DNA of 64,000 nucleotides from Watersipora subatra (taxonomy: Eukaryota > Bryozoa > Gymnolaemata > Cheilostomatida > Watersiporidae): the NCBI RefSeq assembly GCF_963576615.1, contig NC_088714.1, forward strand, positions 41,572,072 through 41,636,071, read 5' to 3'. Below are positions 1 through 13,914 of the stretch, piece by piece. The notes beneath the pieces are model-generated. The model was not told where the DNA came from, made no database searches, and saw nothing but the letters and a program-made list of their open reading frames with translations. Numbering within the stretch: position 1 is the first letter of the stretch; each line of letters begins with the position of its first letter. Made by a program: the position numbers and the translations under genes.

Positions 1-1150
1 CTAGTAATAGAGACTAGTAGTAGAGACTAGTAATAGAGACTAGTAGTAGAGACCAGTAGTAGAGACTAGTAATAGAGACTAGTAGTAGAGACTAGTAATA
101 GAGACTAGTAGTAGAGACTAGTAATAGAGACTAGTAGTAGAGACTAGTAATATAGACTAGTAATAGAGACTAGTAATATAAACTAGTAATAGAAACTAGT
201 AATAGAGACTAGTAGTAGAGACTAGTAATAGAGACTAGTAGTAGAGACTAGTAATAGAGACTAGTAGTAGAGACTAGTATTAGAGACTAGTAATATAGAC
301 TAGTAATAGAGGCTAGTAATAGAGACTAGTAATATAAACTAGTAATAGAAACTAGTAATAGAGACTAGTAGTAGAGACTAGTAATAGAGACTCGTAGTAG
401 AGACTAGTAATAGAGACTAGTAATATAAACTAGTAATAGAAACTAGTAATAGAGACTAGTAGTAGAGACTAGTAATAGAGACCAGTAGTAGAGACTAGTA
501 ATAGAGACCAGTAGTAGAGACTAGTAATAGAGACTAGTAATATAAACTAGTAATAGAGACTAGTAGTAGAGACTAGTAATAGAGACTAGTAATATAGACT
601 AGTAATATAGACTAGTAATAGAGGCTAGTAATAGAGACTAGTAATATAAACTAGTAATAGAAACTAGTAATAGAGACTAGTAGTAGAGACTAGTAATAGA
701 GACTAGTAGTAGAGACTAGTAGTAGAGACTAGCAGTAGAGACTAGTAATATAGACTAGTAGTAGAGACTAGTAATAGAGACTAGTAGTAGAGACCAGTAA
801 TAGAGACCAGTAGTAGAAACTAGTAGTAGAGACTAGTAATAGAGACTAGTAGTAGAGACTAGTAATAGAGACTAGTAGTAGAGACTAGTAATAGAGACTA
901 GTAATAACGACTAGTAGTAGAGACTAGTAATAGAGACTAGTAGTAGAGACCAGTAGTAGAGACTAGTAGTAGAGACTAGTAGTAGAGACTAGTAATAGAG
1001 ACTAGTAGTAGAGACTAGTAATAGAGACTAGTAATAACGACTAGTAGTAGAGACTAGTAGTAGAGACTAGTAGTAGAGACTAGTAATATAGACTAGTAAT
1101 ATAGACTAGTAATAGAGACTAGTAGTAGAGACTAGTATTAGAGACTAGTA
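1..1150. repeat. 13-bp minisatellite, truncated by window edge
   Basis: About 88 head-to-tail copies of a 13-bp unit close to AGTAATAGAGACT, alternating with an AGTAGTAGAGACT variant so that a 26-bp higher-order period is visible in places. Variants with TATAGACT, TATAAACT and GACCAGT recur in blocks, which suggests block-wise amplification. The array begins before position 1 and stops at about 1150. No coding potential is assigned. Confidence 0.95.
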
Positions 1151-2539
1151 ATAGAGTTAAGAAATCGGGAATGTTCATAGATCTGTGTTAACTTTTGTTT
1201 GGCAAGCTGTTAGACTTAGGATGTGTTGGTTCACAGTAAATAACCACTTTAGCGCTTACCTTGTTTCCATCTTTGATGCAGCCAACAAGTATTACTTTTT
1301 TACGCAATGAAAATTCTATTTGGTTGGTTGTTTTCAGCTATTAAAAGTCTTATTGGAAATGTGACGTTTTCTATCAAACAATTGAGACTGAGGACGACAC
1401 ACTCTGCTGAATATGCCCAGAAACTTTCGTACGAAGTGGACACTTTTTCTTCAGTCATCTTCTTCGCCGTTGCTATAAAGACTTTGGCTGAAGTTTACTG
1501 TATCAAGAAGTTATTTGGAAAGAATGTTTTTACACTTTGTTAAAAAGTGTGGAACATTGTGCCCTGCCCAGGATGAGATGAGTGAGCAATTATAGATGTC
1601 TAAGCTTAGATAGATGACACACAATGAACAGCATTTGTCATATACCACTGGATTGCATGTGTCTTATGATTGCACTTTCATAAATATTTGGTTCCTTAGT
1701 TACTAACAGCTTTGTCGCTCATTATTAGTTTAATAAATGATTGCGCTGACATTCGCAATATTTTAGCCTTGGACGTTTCCTCTTTGGATGCGTAAAATAT
1801 GTCATTACTCTGAAAGATAAATCTCATAAATAGATCGAAGTTTCCCATTTTGTAGCCACACTTGTAGCAATTCAAAGCTACACCATATTTTAAACTTCGA
1901 TCAAAGTGACTATCTGCTGTTAACAGTTCGATTGAAAAGCCAATTGGTAATCTATTCTGAATCAACCTATATTTTAGGTGATTAAAAAAAGGTTTATAAC
2001 CTCTGTAACATTGCATATGCTTTATATGTTGGCTATAGCATTTGCTTTAGTTTTACCTGAGTGATAAAAATGGAAACGTTCCCACGTAGTCCCACAAATG
2101 TTAGGCACTTTAGTGCGAACCAAAGCTGCATGTAAAAGGGTTATGTTTTTATTACTATAGTGGGAGGCGCTTGATTCTTTTTTTATTAGCATTTTGTTAG
2201 CATGTTAGATAACTTTTAGCCAGTGGAGGTTCTGTCTATAATTGTTTTAACAGAGAACGCACTGAAAACACAGCAATATTAAGGAAAACTGAATGGAGAG
2301 TTTTAATTTTTTACATATACAGTTTGATGAAACAGTTCAACAGTCACAAAGTACTCCAGTAACTGGTCAGATTAAACTCCCACCACGGTAATCAGTCACA
2401 CTATACTAATAATATACCTTGATGCGAGAGTATAGCATTACATACACGTAGGTAGCACTATACAACTAATAGATGTATAATGTATATATATAGCCATGCA
2501 CAAATGAACTTTTAAAGCATCAATCAATCATTTACTGTG
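1151..2539. other. unassigned sequence between minisatellite and MITE
   Basis: This stretch holds two modest open frames, 1307-1543 (+) and 1696-2016 (-). Neither shows a motif I recognise, nor the exon-intron signals that support the genes further on. The minus-strand frame contains a Cys-x2-Cys pair (YKCGYK is preceded by NC). It could be a decayed transposon or a host exon, and I do not call a gene. The stretch lies outside the duplicated block, so there is no second copy for comparison. Confidence 0.3.
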
Positions 2540-2993
2540 CTAAAAATTAACTTACACAACATTTTTGTAGATCTCATCAGAAATTATCCGATTTTTCTAT
2601 CATTTGAGCTTGTTTTAATTGTTTAAGGTGCTCTGATTGCCAGGATGTTTCACAATTAAAATCGATGAAACTTAATCGCAATTAAAACGCTTAGAAGAAA
2701 GATACTTTCGAAGTGATGTCACTAGTTGTTATTGTTGCGATAGTTGATGAGGGCTATCGCGTTCGCGCTACAGCATTACGCGTCTCTGCAATTACAAGCA
2801 TCATAATCACAATTTCCCTTGATTTTAGCGTTTTAATTTTGATCCAGTTTTATCAATGCTAATCTTGAGACATCCTGGCAATCAGATCACCTAAAACATC
2901 ACAAAAAATCATGAATGATAGAAAAATGCCGATACTTGTTGATGACTTTTACTAAAAATTTGGTGCAAGTTCATCTTTAAATGTTATTTTATG
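2540..2993. mobile_element. MITE with long terminal inverted repeats (family 1, copy 1)
   Basis: The two ends are inverted copies of one another over roughly 110-120 bp. Left-end blocks such as GATTGCCAGGATGTTTCA reappear inverted near the right end as GACATCCTGGCAATCAGATC. Two more copies of the family lie at 14910-15376 and 28018-28490. No transposase frame remains, so this is a non-autonomous foldback-like DNA element. Its superfamily is not clear from the ends. Confidence 0.8.
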
Positions 2994-3416
2994 ACATTTG
3001 CTATTCCTTGAATACACTTGAGCAACTGTTCTTTAGTTTGATTCTCAAAGTTGCACTTTATAAAGAACTTAGGTTATTCTCACAATCAAATCATTTATTT
3101 CTGTTTTTTACAACTTTTACAGTTTTTTTTGAAACTCTATAAGGTTTCAAAACCTATTAAAACAAGGCCTAACATTGGTTAAACTTTCAGCATTTTAAAA
3201 GATTAATTGTAGCGGATTTAGCTGAAAACAATGAAGGTGCTAACCTCAAGTCAATGACGCCATGGAGTTCCATCATTCCATTTGCTAAACAAGGATAGTT
3301 TCTGTTAGTGTCTTAAACCACGTATCGTCTGTTCATTTCTCATATGTGTGTCTCTTAGTCTGGTTTTAGCTCTGTACACACTGATTCAAACACTTTGCTC
3401 AAGGTAATTGTCCGCA

Positions 3417-6400
3417 ATGAGAAAAACATCTCCGCTTAAGGTAAGTTTCAAATCTTCAATATGACTGACTGGTTTTCTTTTGTTTTCATCATCTAGTTAG
3501 GGTGTCTTAGTAATGCACCGGCTCTGATTTTAAAAGGATGCTAAAATTTTGGACTACTCAAAGTTGAAACTCTATCTAAATCTATGGCTAATATAAAGTT
3601 TCCTTTATTTAAAGCGCAAGGGTCAGCAACCCACTTTTCCGGAGCTGCATGCGGCTCTTTCATCCCCTCACTGCGGCTCCCTCTGACTTGGGATTTTCTT
3701 ACTTTATGCTGAGTAATTCATATAAATATAGAAGTTTTATCACTAGACTTTGTAATATAATTTAAAAAATTGTAATTATGGTGATAAATCAAACATTGTC
3801 GCTTGTTATGCGTCATTATTTATGCCCCCATAAAACCGCCAAAATTACACCAGTCGGTACGACACTTTTTGATTTTTTTTACCCCAGGGGCAAACTATGG
3901 CGAATGCTATGGAAAGAAAAGTGACAGAGGAAAATAGAACATTTAATCCTACATGTCCTATTTGTTTGCTTTAACTGCTGAGGAGACTGGTTCACCAGTT
4001 TGATTAATGTGTGTAATGATAAATTTGCAAACAAAAAGTCAAATGAGGCAAGACACTTTCAGAGTAAACGCACTGCCTTTGCTAAAAAATATCCAAAGGG
4101 AGTTGAGAGAAAAAGGCCATTTCGGAACCGATGCGTAAGGCGAATTTGAGCAAAAATGGCTGCATGAATGACATTAGGCGTTTTGTTAAAAGAAAGACTG
4201 AATTAACAATTTTTCTTCAAAGTAACCTTATAAACAACATAAGATTTTCACATTACTATCAAGTTATTATTAGCTATTTTATTGTTCTTTGCAAAAGTGT
4301 AATTTTTTTTCAGCAGTCAAATCATACATGCCACAGCTTTTCGTTTTAAGTTGTAAACATGGTATAAAAGCATTAAAGGCTAAACAAAATTTTTACATGT
4401 AGTATTTATGTATTTTTTAATTAAAAATATCAAAGGGGGTTTGTGGCTCCCACTGTGTTCTTTTCTGCGGAAAACGGGTCCAAATGGCTCTTTGAGTGAC
4501 GAAGGTTGCAGACCCCTGGTTTAAAGTATAACATTCTATTCGCTAAATTCCGGCTTATCTAAAAAAGAACAGCTGCTATAGTGGTTACTCTGACGAAGGC
4601 TCTTTTGCGGAAATAGCCAAATTTGTTTGTCATTTCTATTTTAAGCTTGTTTCATAAAATATTTTTACTCTGTTGTAATATTCATGGGAAACATTGTTGA
4701 TACACAGCCGACCCTCAGTTACACCGTTTAATGCGCGTACAAGTAGTTCCATGCTGCCTCACATTGACTAAAGCAGATAGATTATTGGCAGCAAATAGGC
4801 AGAATATAGGCAGCGGTTGAACTATAGATTGGAGGCTATAGATAGGAAGCTATAGATAGGAGGCAGATCAGCAGCTGGTTACCATGATGTCTCAACCCAA
4901 ATAATAGACTTGGTGACACTTCCTTCGCAACTGGTAACCTGACAATTTATTAAGCATCTCCGGAATGTTCTGAATGCAGATGAGTAAATGCATCATTATC
5001 TGTGTGGCTCCTTAGAAGGAAAAACTTGTTAAAACTTATTATTTATTACATGTCTAGGTAAACAAGAATGTTGGGTAGCTAAAAAGCGACACATATTGCA
5101 GAAGGCAGCAGACGGAATCAAGACTTACTACAACAACTTAGCTCTTATTAATTTCTCTGTGTTTGTTCGAACTTTCTTCTGGTTGGATGGGGAAAAATAT
5201 TAGATCCATACTATAGAGTACCTATAGTATGAGTACAGACAAGTTATAATTCTTATTTAAATTTAGTAAAAGCCAACCTCTTTCTCGAAAAGTTTAGAGA
5301 ACTTGCAAATGATTTGTGTGTTAATCTCTATATGTTTTAAAGTGACATCGTCTAAGTCAAAAATGAGAGCCAATAAAACCTCCTACTAAAAATAGAATGT
5401 TGAGCCTTAATGATTGCTTCTGATCCTTGTCAATGTTTTGGCACCGCACACTGTGCTACTTGTACTGTTTGTTTATGTACAGGTATTGGTACTGCTAGCT
5501 GTAGTTGTCACAGTTTTGGCACAGCAAAATGGCAGAGGCGCTTCCACAAGGAGCCCGTCAGCTAGCACTGGTTTTCTTGTGTCCACACCGGCATCCAGCC
5601 CTCGACAAGGCAGGCGAAATCAGTTCCAATCACAACAGAACATAATGCGAAATAAGATTACAACTAACAGACGTCGACGTACTACTCAAGCATTGAATAC
5701 AACAACTACCACTACTACTCCTGGCCCAACGACCACCCACATGGATGGTAAGGCTCCGAGCTAGTCAATAATAGCTTAAAATCTGTTCTGTAGTTGTCCA
5801 ATGCCAGAATACAGCATAATACTCCACACTAATAGTAGTTACATCTTTCTAGATCTCAAGCTGAAAACAGGAAAACTTACAACATTAAATAGCTGTTAAT
5901 CTTATATCAATTAACCATAAGTAGCTAGACTAGGTATATCCAACTCTGAAGCCTGAGAACCAAGCCATGGTCTTTAGCTGTTCAGTATCGGAAAAGATTT
6001 TGAGCACAGAGAGCATTCCGTGAAATATTCTCCCGAGTGAGTACGTTGTAAGCCTTAATGATTACTTTCTTTTTGGTAATGATAACAAGGCTGACTTAGA
6101 CCACGCTAACTATAGCAAGTAGTGACTCAGCTATGTTTCTAAGGTTTTATTACATTAAGTTGGTGATTACCGTAAAACCTCTAATTGAACGCCATCTCTA
6201 TTTGAGCATCACCTCCAATTGACACCATCCTGAGAGAAGGGTTGAAAAATAAACCGCCACTCTCCAATTGAAAGCCACCTCTATTTGAAAGCCACTTTGA
6301 CATTATTTGATCTTGACGAACCCATATTATCAACTGATCAGGAGAAAAGTGTCCATAAAATCGTATTAATAATAAATCATTTACATCAATAACAATTAGT

Positions 6401-9400
6401 TCTCTCGTCCAATTCCAAGGCTGTTCTTTTTTTCGTTAAAACTTTGAAAGCAACACTATAGAAATAAGCAATAACCATCTCAGACTAGTAGTTATCTGTT
6501 TAACACGGTCTTTTTACCTCGAAGTAGCCTACATGTATAAAAACAAATGGTTTAACTTTACGATGGTAGATGGAACTTTGAAAGCAATGCTATAGAAATA
6601 ACTACTAACTGTCTGAGGTTGATAGTAGTTCCTTGTTTAACGTGGTCCTATTATTTTGAATGATATGCATATAAAAACCGGTTTGCAAGTTTTAGACCAA
6701 AGGTTATGTTTAGCATTTTGCGAGCAAACTTTTACGCGTTACATTGGTGCTAAACGCAGCTTGTGAAAGATTTGCTCTGCCAAAAATTTGTGTGAACGCT
6801 AATCTTGACTAGTTCAGCGGTGCAGAAGAAGAATTGAGGCCAGAAGATATTGTGGAAGGTATTGAACAACTAGAATATGTTTGTTCCATTGACAGCAACT
6901 ATCAGAACGCAACTATCCGAGCAAACGATGGGAATATTGTTTTAAAAACCTCAATTTTTGTTTCTGTATGTAATATAAGTATGGTTCATTTATGTCGCTT
7001 GTCATGAATATATATTTGTATCATTTGATAGATTATTATTGTATAACTCATAAATATTCAGATTCATAGCATGTTATTTAATAGCATCCTCGCAGCTATC
7101 TTAACACAGCTTACAATGGATCGATGCTCATAACTCCACTTCTATTACACATAAAACGCTAGTTTTGGCTGCAAGCTGTACCAAACCTATCAGTAAATGC
7201 TATGAGCGCTTATTCAACGATGTTAAATATAGATATTAAATAAAAATATGTCTTTAAATTTAGAATGAAATAAAAATAGAAAATGCCAACAAATTGCAAA
7301 AAAGGACACGGGCTATAATATCATCGCAGGTCAATTGCAAGCAATAGATATCAACTGGTTGAGATATTTCTCAATTATATTATGTTTCTCTGTGCACATT
7401 TATTAAGAGATCTTTGACAAGTTGAAGGTAAGTTAGCAGATTTTTTGCATCCAAAAAGTTTAATATCGTTCCACCGGAACAAGAGAACATAATCTAGGCG
7501 ACATTTGCTTCTTCCAAAATAGGGCTAAATTTATGTTCCAAAAATTCTGACGAGTCAGTTGAAAAATAGATCGCCAGCCTTTATTGACCGCCACTATAGA
7601 AGAGGGGTTGAAAAATGGAGCGCCACGGCGTTCAATTAGAGGTTTTACGGTAGCTTGATCTTTCCAGGAGCTCACTAGTGCATCTGAACTGGTAGTACCA
7701 ACCCTTGTGGTTTGTTCACCCCCCCCCCCCCCGAATACCAGTACTTAGTGTGTCTAAAGTGTGGTTTACTTAAATATCTTACATAATTACATAAATCTTA
7801 AACTTCGTCAAATTAGCCCTACTCATTGTTTTTTTATCTGCGTACCAACGGAGTGATCAAATTAGCCCTACTCACTGTTTTTTATCTGTGTACCAACAGA
7901 GTGATCAAATTAGCCCTACTCATTGTTTTTTTATCTGCGTACCAACGGAGTGATCAAATTAGCCCTACTCACTGTTTTTTATCTGTGTACCAACAGAGTG
8001 ATCAAATTAGCCCTACTCATTGTTTTTTTATCTGCGTACCAACGGAGTGATCAGAATAGCCCTACTCATTGTTTTTTTATCTGTGTACCAACAGAGTGAT
8101 CAAAATAGCCCTACTCATTGTTTTTTTATCTGTGTACCAACAGAGTGATCAAATTAGCCCAACTCATTGTTTTTTTATCTGCGTACCAACAGAGTGATCA
8201 GAATAGCCCTACTCATTGTTTTTTTATCTGTGTACCAACAGAGTGATCAAATTAGCCCAACTCATTGTTTTTTTATCTGCGTACCAACGGAGTGATCAGA
8301 ATAGCCCTACTCATTGTTTTTTTATCTGTGTACCAACAGAGTGATCAAATTAGCCCAACTCATTGTTTTTTTATCTGCGTACCAACGGAGTGATCAGAAT
8401 AGCCCTACTCATTGTTTTTTTTATCTGCGTACCAACAGAGTGATCAAATTAGCCCTACTCATTGTTTTTTTATCTTCGTACCAACAGAGTGATCAAAATA
8501 GCCCTACTCATTGTTTTTTTATCTGTGTACCAACGGAGTGATCAGAATAACCCTACTCATTGTTTTTTTTATCTGCGACCAACAGAGTGATCAAATTAGC
8601 CCTACTCACTGTTTTTTTATCTGTGTACCAACGGAGTGATCAAAATAGCCCTACTCATTGTTTTTTTATCTGTGTACCAACAGAAGGATCAAATTAGCCC
8701 TACTCATTGGTTTTTTATCTGTGTACCAACAGAGTGATCAGAATAGCACTACTCATTGTTTTTTTATCTGTGTACCAACGAAGTGATCAGAATAGCCCTA
8801 CTCGTTGTTTTTTAGCTGCATACTAACAGAGCGATCAAAATAGCCTTTACTTATTGCTTCTTATAAAAAAGACAAGTACTAGGCACTCTGATGTGACTTA
8901 CTAACACATGCTTGTTTTGTCTTTAACAATTCTTTAACTGGTTTATGAATAAGCAGAATATTTACCATGAAAATTATCTGATTATTGGTTATCTGAAAAT
9001 TTAATGATGATTGGTTAACAGAGGGCGTGACGACAGTGATCATCAATGAAGATATTATTCTCAGAGAGCCTTTGACCCGATCTCAAGTGAATCGAGCTCA
9101 GGTGGCCATCAGGAAGCTAGTAGATGATCACCGAACAGCCGCCGGTCACCATCCTTTCAACGCTGGGATATTAAGGTTGTCCTTCCATGATTGTGTAGGC
9201 CAGCTAGGCTGTGATGGATGCATTAACCACAACAACAGGGCCAACTCTGGTAGGTGAAGTGCAGTGAAGAGCTAGCGGAGCTGCACCTCACTTTTCCTAT
9301 TCTACAGACAAACTAGACGCATATTCTAGCATTACCACATACCATGGTATTTAATCTTTCACATCTCTTTTTATGGCTCTAAACATATCTGGCCGCCTGC

Positions 9401-12400
9401 TCGAAATACTGGAATATGATGGTGTTAGCTTAGGTGATTAATGGTTTAAATTTGTTTCAACTCTCCTTCATCGTGTCATGCTTTACTGACCGCAGTCAGA
9501 ATAAATTACCGTAGAGTACGTCTGACACGCTTCTTCGTATTTAGCTTTTTACAAAAAGTGGAAGATATCTTTATGCTCCAGATTTGAGTAGTATGCAAGA
9601 GGTTTTCCAAAGGACTCTCTGGTGAAGCGACTGTAATTTTTAAAGAACATTCACTAGTTTTGTCCGTCGTCTGATCAAACATTCAACCTATCTTCAGTGT
9701 GGTTTTATATTATTGTTGAGCAATCAACCGTGTTTGTTGAGAGGTAATTTTATTAATAACCTGTGAGTCATATGAAAACCATTTACCTTCGCAGTATGAG
9801 AAAACATTAAATTGACCTGAAAGTAGAAGAAATGGGGAAACTGGGTAACTTCAGTTTGTGCGCAATTTGACTGACACAGTTAATGGCCGACTATCTGGTG
9901 GCCTTCTGACTGCACAGGTTACGTAGCTTACCAGGTTTAGAGGGTCAACCAGAAACTAATTCAGGTTGACTCGCTAGTGAAATAATTAGACAATGCTTAG
10001 ATTATATCATAATTTTACTTTATAACAAATATAGCTTTAAGTGTGTGAGAACATCACAGCTTCGCACTGACATAGTTCAATACTCGCTTGTTCTAGACAC
10101 TAGACTGTTTTTATCTCATACAGGTGTGTTTTTTTATGCCATGAAGCTGGACACCATATGGCGGGAACAGTTTTCACACACTATGACACAAGCAGACTTC
10201 TGGGCACTGGCTGGAATCACTGTTGTTCAATATTCTATGGAGCTAAACCCGAGTAAGAGAGCAATCACATTCCATAAACAATAATAAACTAAATCAGGAT
10301 CTTCTCTATGGAAACAGCCTTGTTACCTTGCTACTGCTTATAATCTTAACAACGCCTCCATATTATGATCTAAACTCTTTATAATCAATCAGAAAACCAC
10401 CTCAATAATTGCATTATGGCTGAAAAAAGTTAATTCTCTGAAGGCATGAATATTATTCAGGTTAAATCACTTATTGATAGCTTGTTGTCAGACATGGCTA
10501 ACATGAATAGATTTGCACGTGTGAAGAGAAATATGCATAAGAATGATGATTGATCTAACACAGCATCAAACTATACAGTCTTCTTTGTTAGATTGCAGAG
10601 AAAGAGACTGTGTACCAGATATCCCATTTTTTTGGGGTCGCCATGACTGTGGAAAACCTTGGTTCTTCACACACACATTCTGCCCAATACATGGAGATGC
10701 AACGAAATTCTTCCATGATGAGTTTGGGCTGAACAAAACTCTCTATACAGCTCTTATGGGTTAGTTATAGAATACACTCTGTATTAATATTCCTATATAA
10801 ATATGCATACATCTATATATATTATATAGATATATAAACGTTTGTATATATATATGTATATATATATATTTGAGCATATATATTCATATACATGTAAATA
10901 AATGTATATATATGCATGCATATATGCAAATTTATATACAGTGCACCCTCAGGATACGATGTTGGTCCATTTCAGGGTTGGCATGGTATGGTGAAAAATT
11001 TGAATGTGGGAACCATTGTAATTATACAATGCAAACATCCCCTGGTAAAAATCGTCAAAATTTTATAAAAATGTGTACATATTGAAAATTAGTAACAAAA
11101 CAGTATGTTAACTTTAGTAATTATAGTTACCTACAGTAACTGTATTGTATTTAGTGTATTTTAATGGTTATGATCTGCAATAAAATGCAACATTATAATG
11201 TGTGTACCAAATGCAGTACGCACTGTAAGGAGTTCTTACCTTCAAGATGTACGTATAACATTAACTTTGAATTCACTTCAAGTAAGTTTAGTTTACTAAA
11301 CTCACACTTAAACTTAAGTTTTAGTATATATTTTTAACTATTTCACTGAATTTCAACTCTTCATCACGAAAATTTTATTCTTTATCAGTTTCTGTCTTCA
11401 TTTTTACTATAACATTTAGCGTGTCTGGTTAAAACCTTTTTCAACCTAATTCAACAAGAAAGGTCGAGCGATGCAGTTATCAAAAGCGGCCTCTCACACA
11501 CTTGACCATTTAATGGCTATCGAAAAGAAAAATGAAATTTTATTTACTATTCAGGACGCACATACCTTTGGAGTAATGTGATATGAGCTGGTACATGTAG
11601 CGCATAGAGCAAAGAGGAGGCAAAGACGTATCAGTGCTATTTATGTTACTGTACATTTGAAAATAAATTTAATACGTAATGAACTGGAAGTTTTTTAGCA
11701 GGCTGAAAGAAGTTGTCTAATCCTGTTCAATGTTTTATGTTTATGTTTCCTGATTTTAAAAGAAAAGATTTACTTACCACTTTGGGTCCTAAAAAGCAGA
11801 AATGGCCAGGAAGACACAGCTTTCTTACTGGTACAGAGAGTGCTCTAAGAAAGCAAACTAATTTGGTGCAATGTAGCCTACTTGATCACTTATTGAAGAT
11901 GATGCTTGCTGGTGCATTGTAAATGCTGGTGCAATGCAGATAATTGCTAGCTAGCTAGATAATGTTTGTAAAAGGATCCAGAAAACTTTGTACAGTAGTT
12001 TGTCTTGTATGAAATGTGCACAAGAATCAATCTAACCATACATACAGGAGTTTGTACGTACAGTGAAACATGGATAACTCGCTCACGGCTAGCTCGAACG
12101 CATGGTTAATTCGAACGGTTTCTTTGGTCCGTTCCCACGTAATGATAAATTGCTATAGATAACTCGAACTCAACACTGTTAACTCGAACTGTTTTTTTTT
12201 CCCAACGGCTACCGAAACGGTTGTTATCGCTTTAGAAAATCACTTTATTCCAAGCCATAGAGGTAAACCTCAACTTTTCGTAATTCATAAGCGTCGTTAT
12301 TACCACCATCGGCAAAATATTTTTGTCAACGACTTTTCTAAAGGTTTGGTGAAATTTGATTTATACCAAACATCCACTTGTATTAGCGATATTATATTAG

Positions 12401-13872
12401 CGATCGCCCTACGGAAGCAAGGTAAAGTGAGGTAATCTTTGCATAAACTTCAAGAAAAATCGGCAAAATTGATCGTTGGTAAAACGCTCAAAAGAAAAAG
12501 ATGTCTTTTCTTTTGAGCATTTCAACAACGATCAAGTTTTGCCAATGTCAATCTAAAAAACGTTCTGGCAATAACATCACCTCGAACAACAAACCAATCT
12601 CAAGTGATGAAAAAATCTCTATACTTTTTGATAAAAATGTTTTAAACTTTACATTAGAAGCATTTAATTTGAAACAAGCCATTTGTGCTTTTGATTTATA
12701 TTATAGTTTGTATATGTACATGCATCTACTAATAAACAAGTAAATACATGGACTTGTGACAGTGCTCTGATAACTTGAACGCTCTGATAATTCGAACACT
12801 TTCGCTCGGTCCCGTGAAGTTCGAGTTATCCATGTTTGACTGTATTTATACCCTAGAGGAAAGGGCTTTAGCAAATTCTAGAACGTAATGTGGATGCGTC
12901 AACTATCTTGAGTAGCTAGTTATATAAGAGTTACATACATACAATGATTTGTATTTACATAGTAGAAAACAGGCCCATCTGCAAAGACATGGTGAAACAA
13001 GAAAATAAAACAGAATCAAAATGAAATAAATAAAACCAAGTAAAACCCAAAATGAAATGAATAAAACATGAAAAACATGCCACACAAAGAAGATAAATAA
13101 TGATATACATTATACATGCATTGTACAGTGTTGTTTTTATGTACCTGTCCAGATCAGTAAATTAAACACCTCTTCTGTCTCTTCTACTTCCTCGTCACCA
13201 CTAAATGGTTGCTCCTCTTGAATGCTGATCTTGTGCATGGCCTCAAACTCCTTCAAGTCGTCAGTCGTAACCTCTTCTTTGTGCTTGCTTTAATGGAGTT
13301 CTTGTTTTTAATAATAGTTGCAATTGTTGATTGGTTGCGACAATTTTCTTTGGCAATATTAACAATACGGGCGCCTTCTTCTTATTTATTTATGACCTCC
13401 AACTTTGTTGAAGAGGAAATCATTTTTCCTTCGTCTTGTAACGTTTGTATCGGTCTCAGATTCCATAGCTATTGAATTTAATATAGATACTTGTAGTTAT
13501 ATGCAGATGCTGAATAAAAGTTTTTAGTAAAAGGGAGTATAACGCTAAAAATCAATATTTGCTCTCGCTTATGTACTTTTCACAAAATTTCCCACGTGGA
13601 ATACTGACCTGAGAGAAGTCAGTCATTGTCTCTTTTCTAAACGTTGTGAAAATGTTTTCAGCGAACCACATTTCAGCATCTTTGTTATTTTGACATAAGT
13701 AATAAGCACACCGACTACCAAATTTGAACTCAGGCAAAAAATTTCTTGAATTCGTATTGTGAAATAAAAGTCGTATGATGAAGTGAAAACCTCACCATGT
13801 TCAACTTCATAAGGTGAAAAAATCGTATATCAGGGTAATCGTATCCTGAGGGTGCACTGTATGTGTATGTAT

Positions 13873-13914
<42 letters not shown>

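Noticed and set aside
1-1150. CRISPR-like array
   Set aside because: Here and in every other array the units are contiguous, without unique spacers, and the genome is eukaryotic.
1307-2016. Two frames of 78 and 106 codons as genes
   Set aside because: No motif, splice support or second copy backs them; they are left as unassigned sequence.
5414-5764. Unspliced 116-codon frame including exon 2 as a whole gene
   Set aside because: It has no ATG at its start, a consensus acceptor lies at 5481-5482, and the downstream end runs through a GTAAGG donor. The upstream 8-codon exon gives a better start in both copies.
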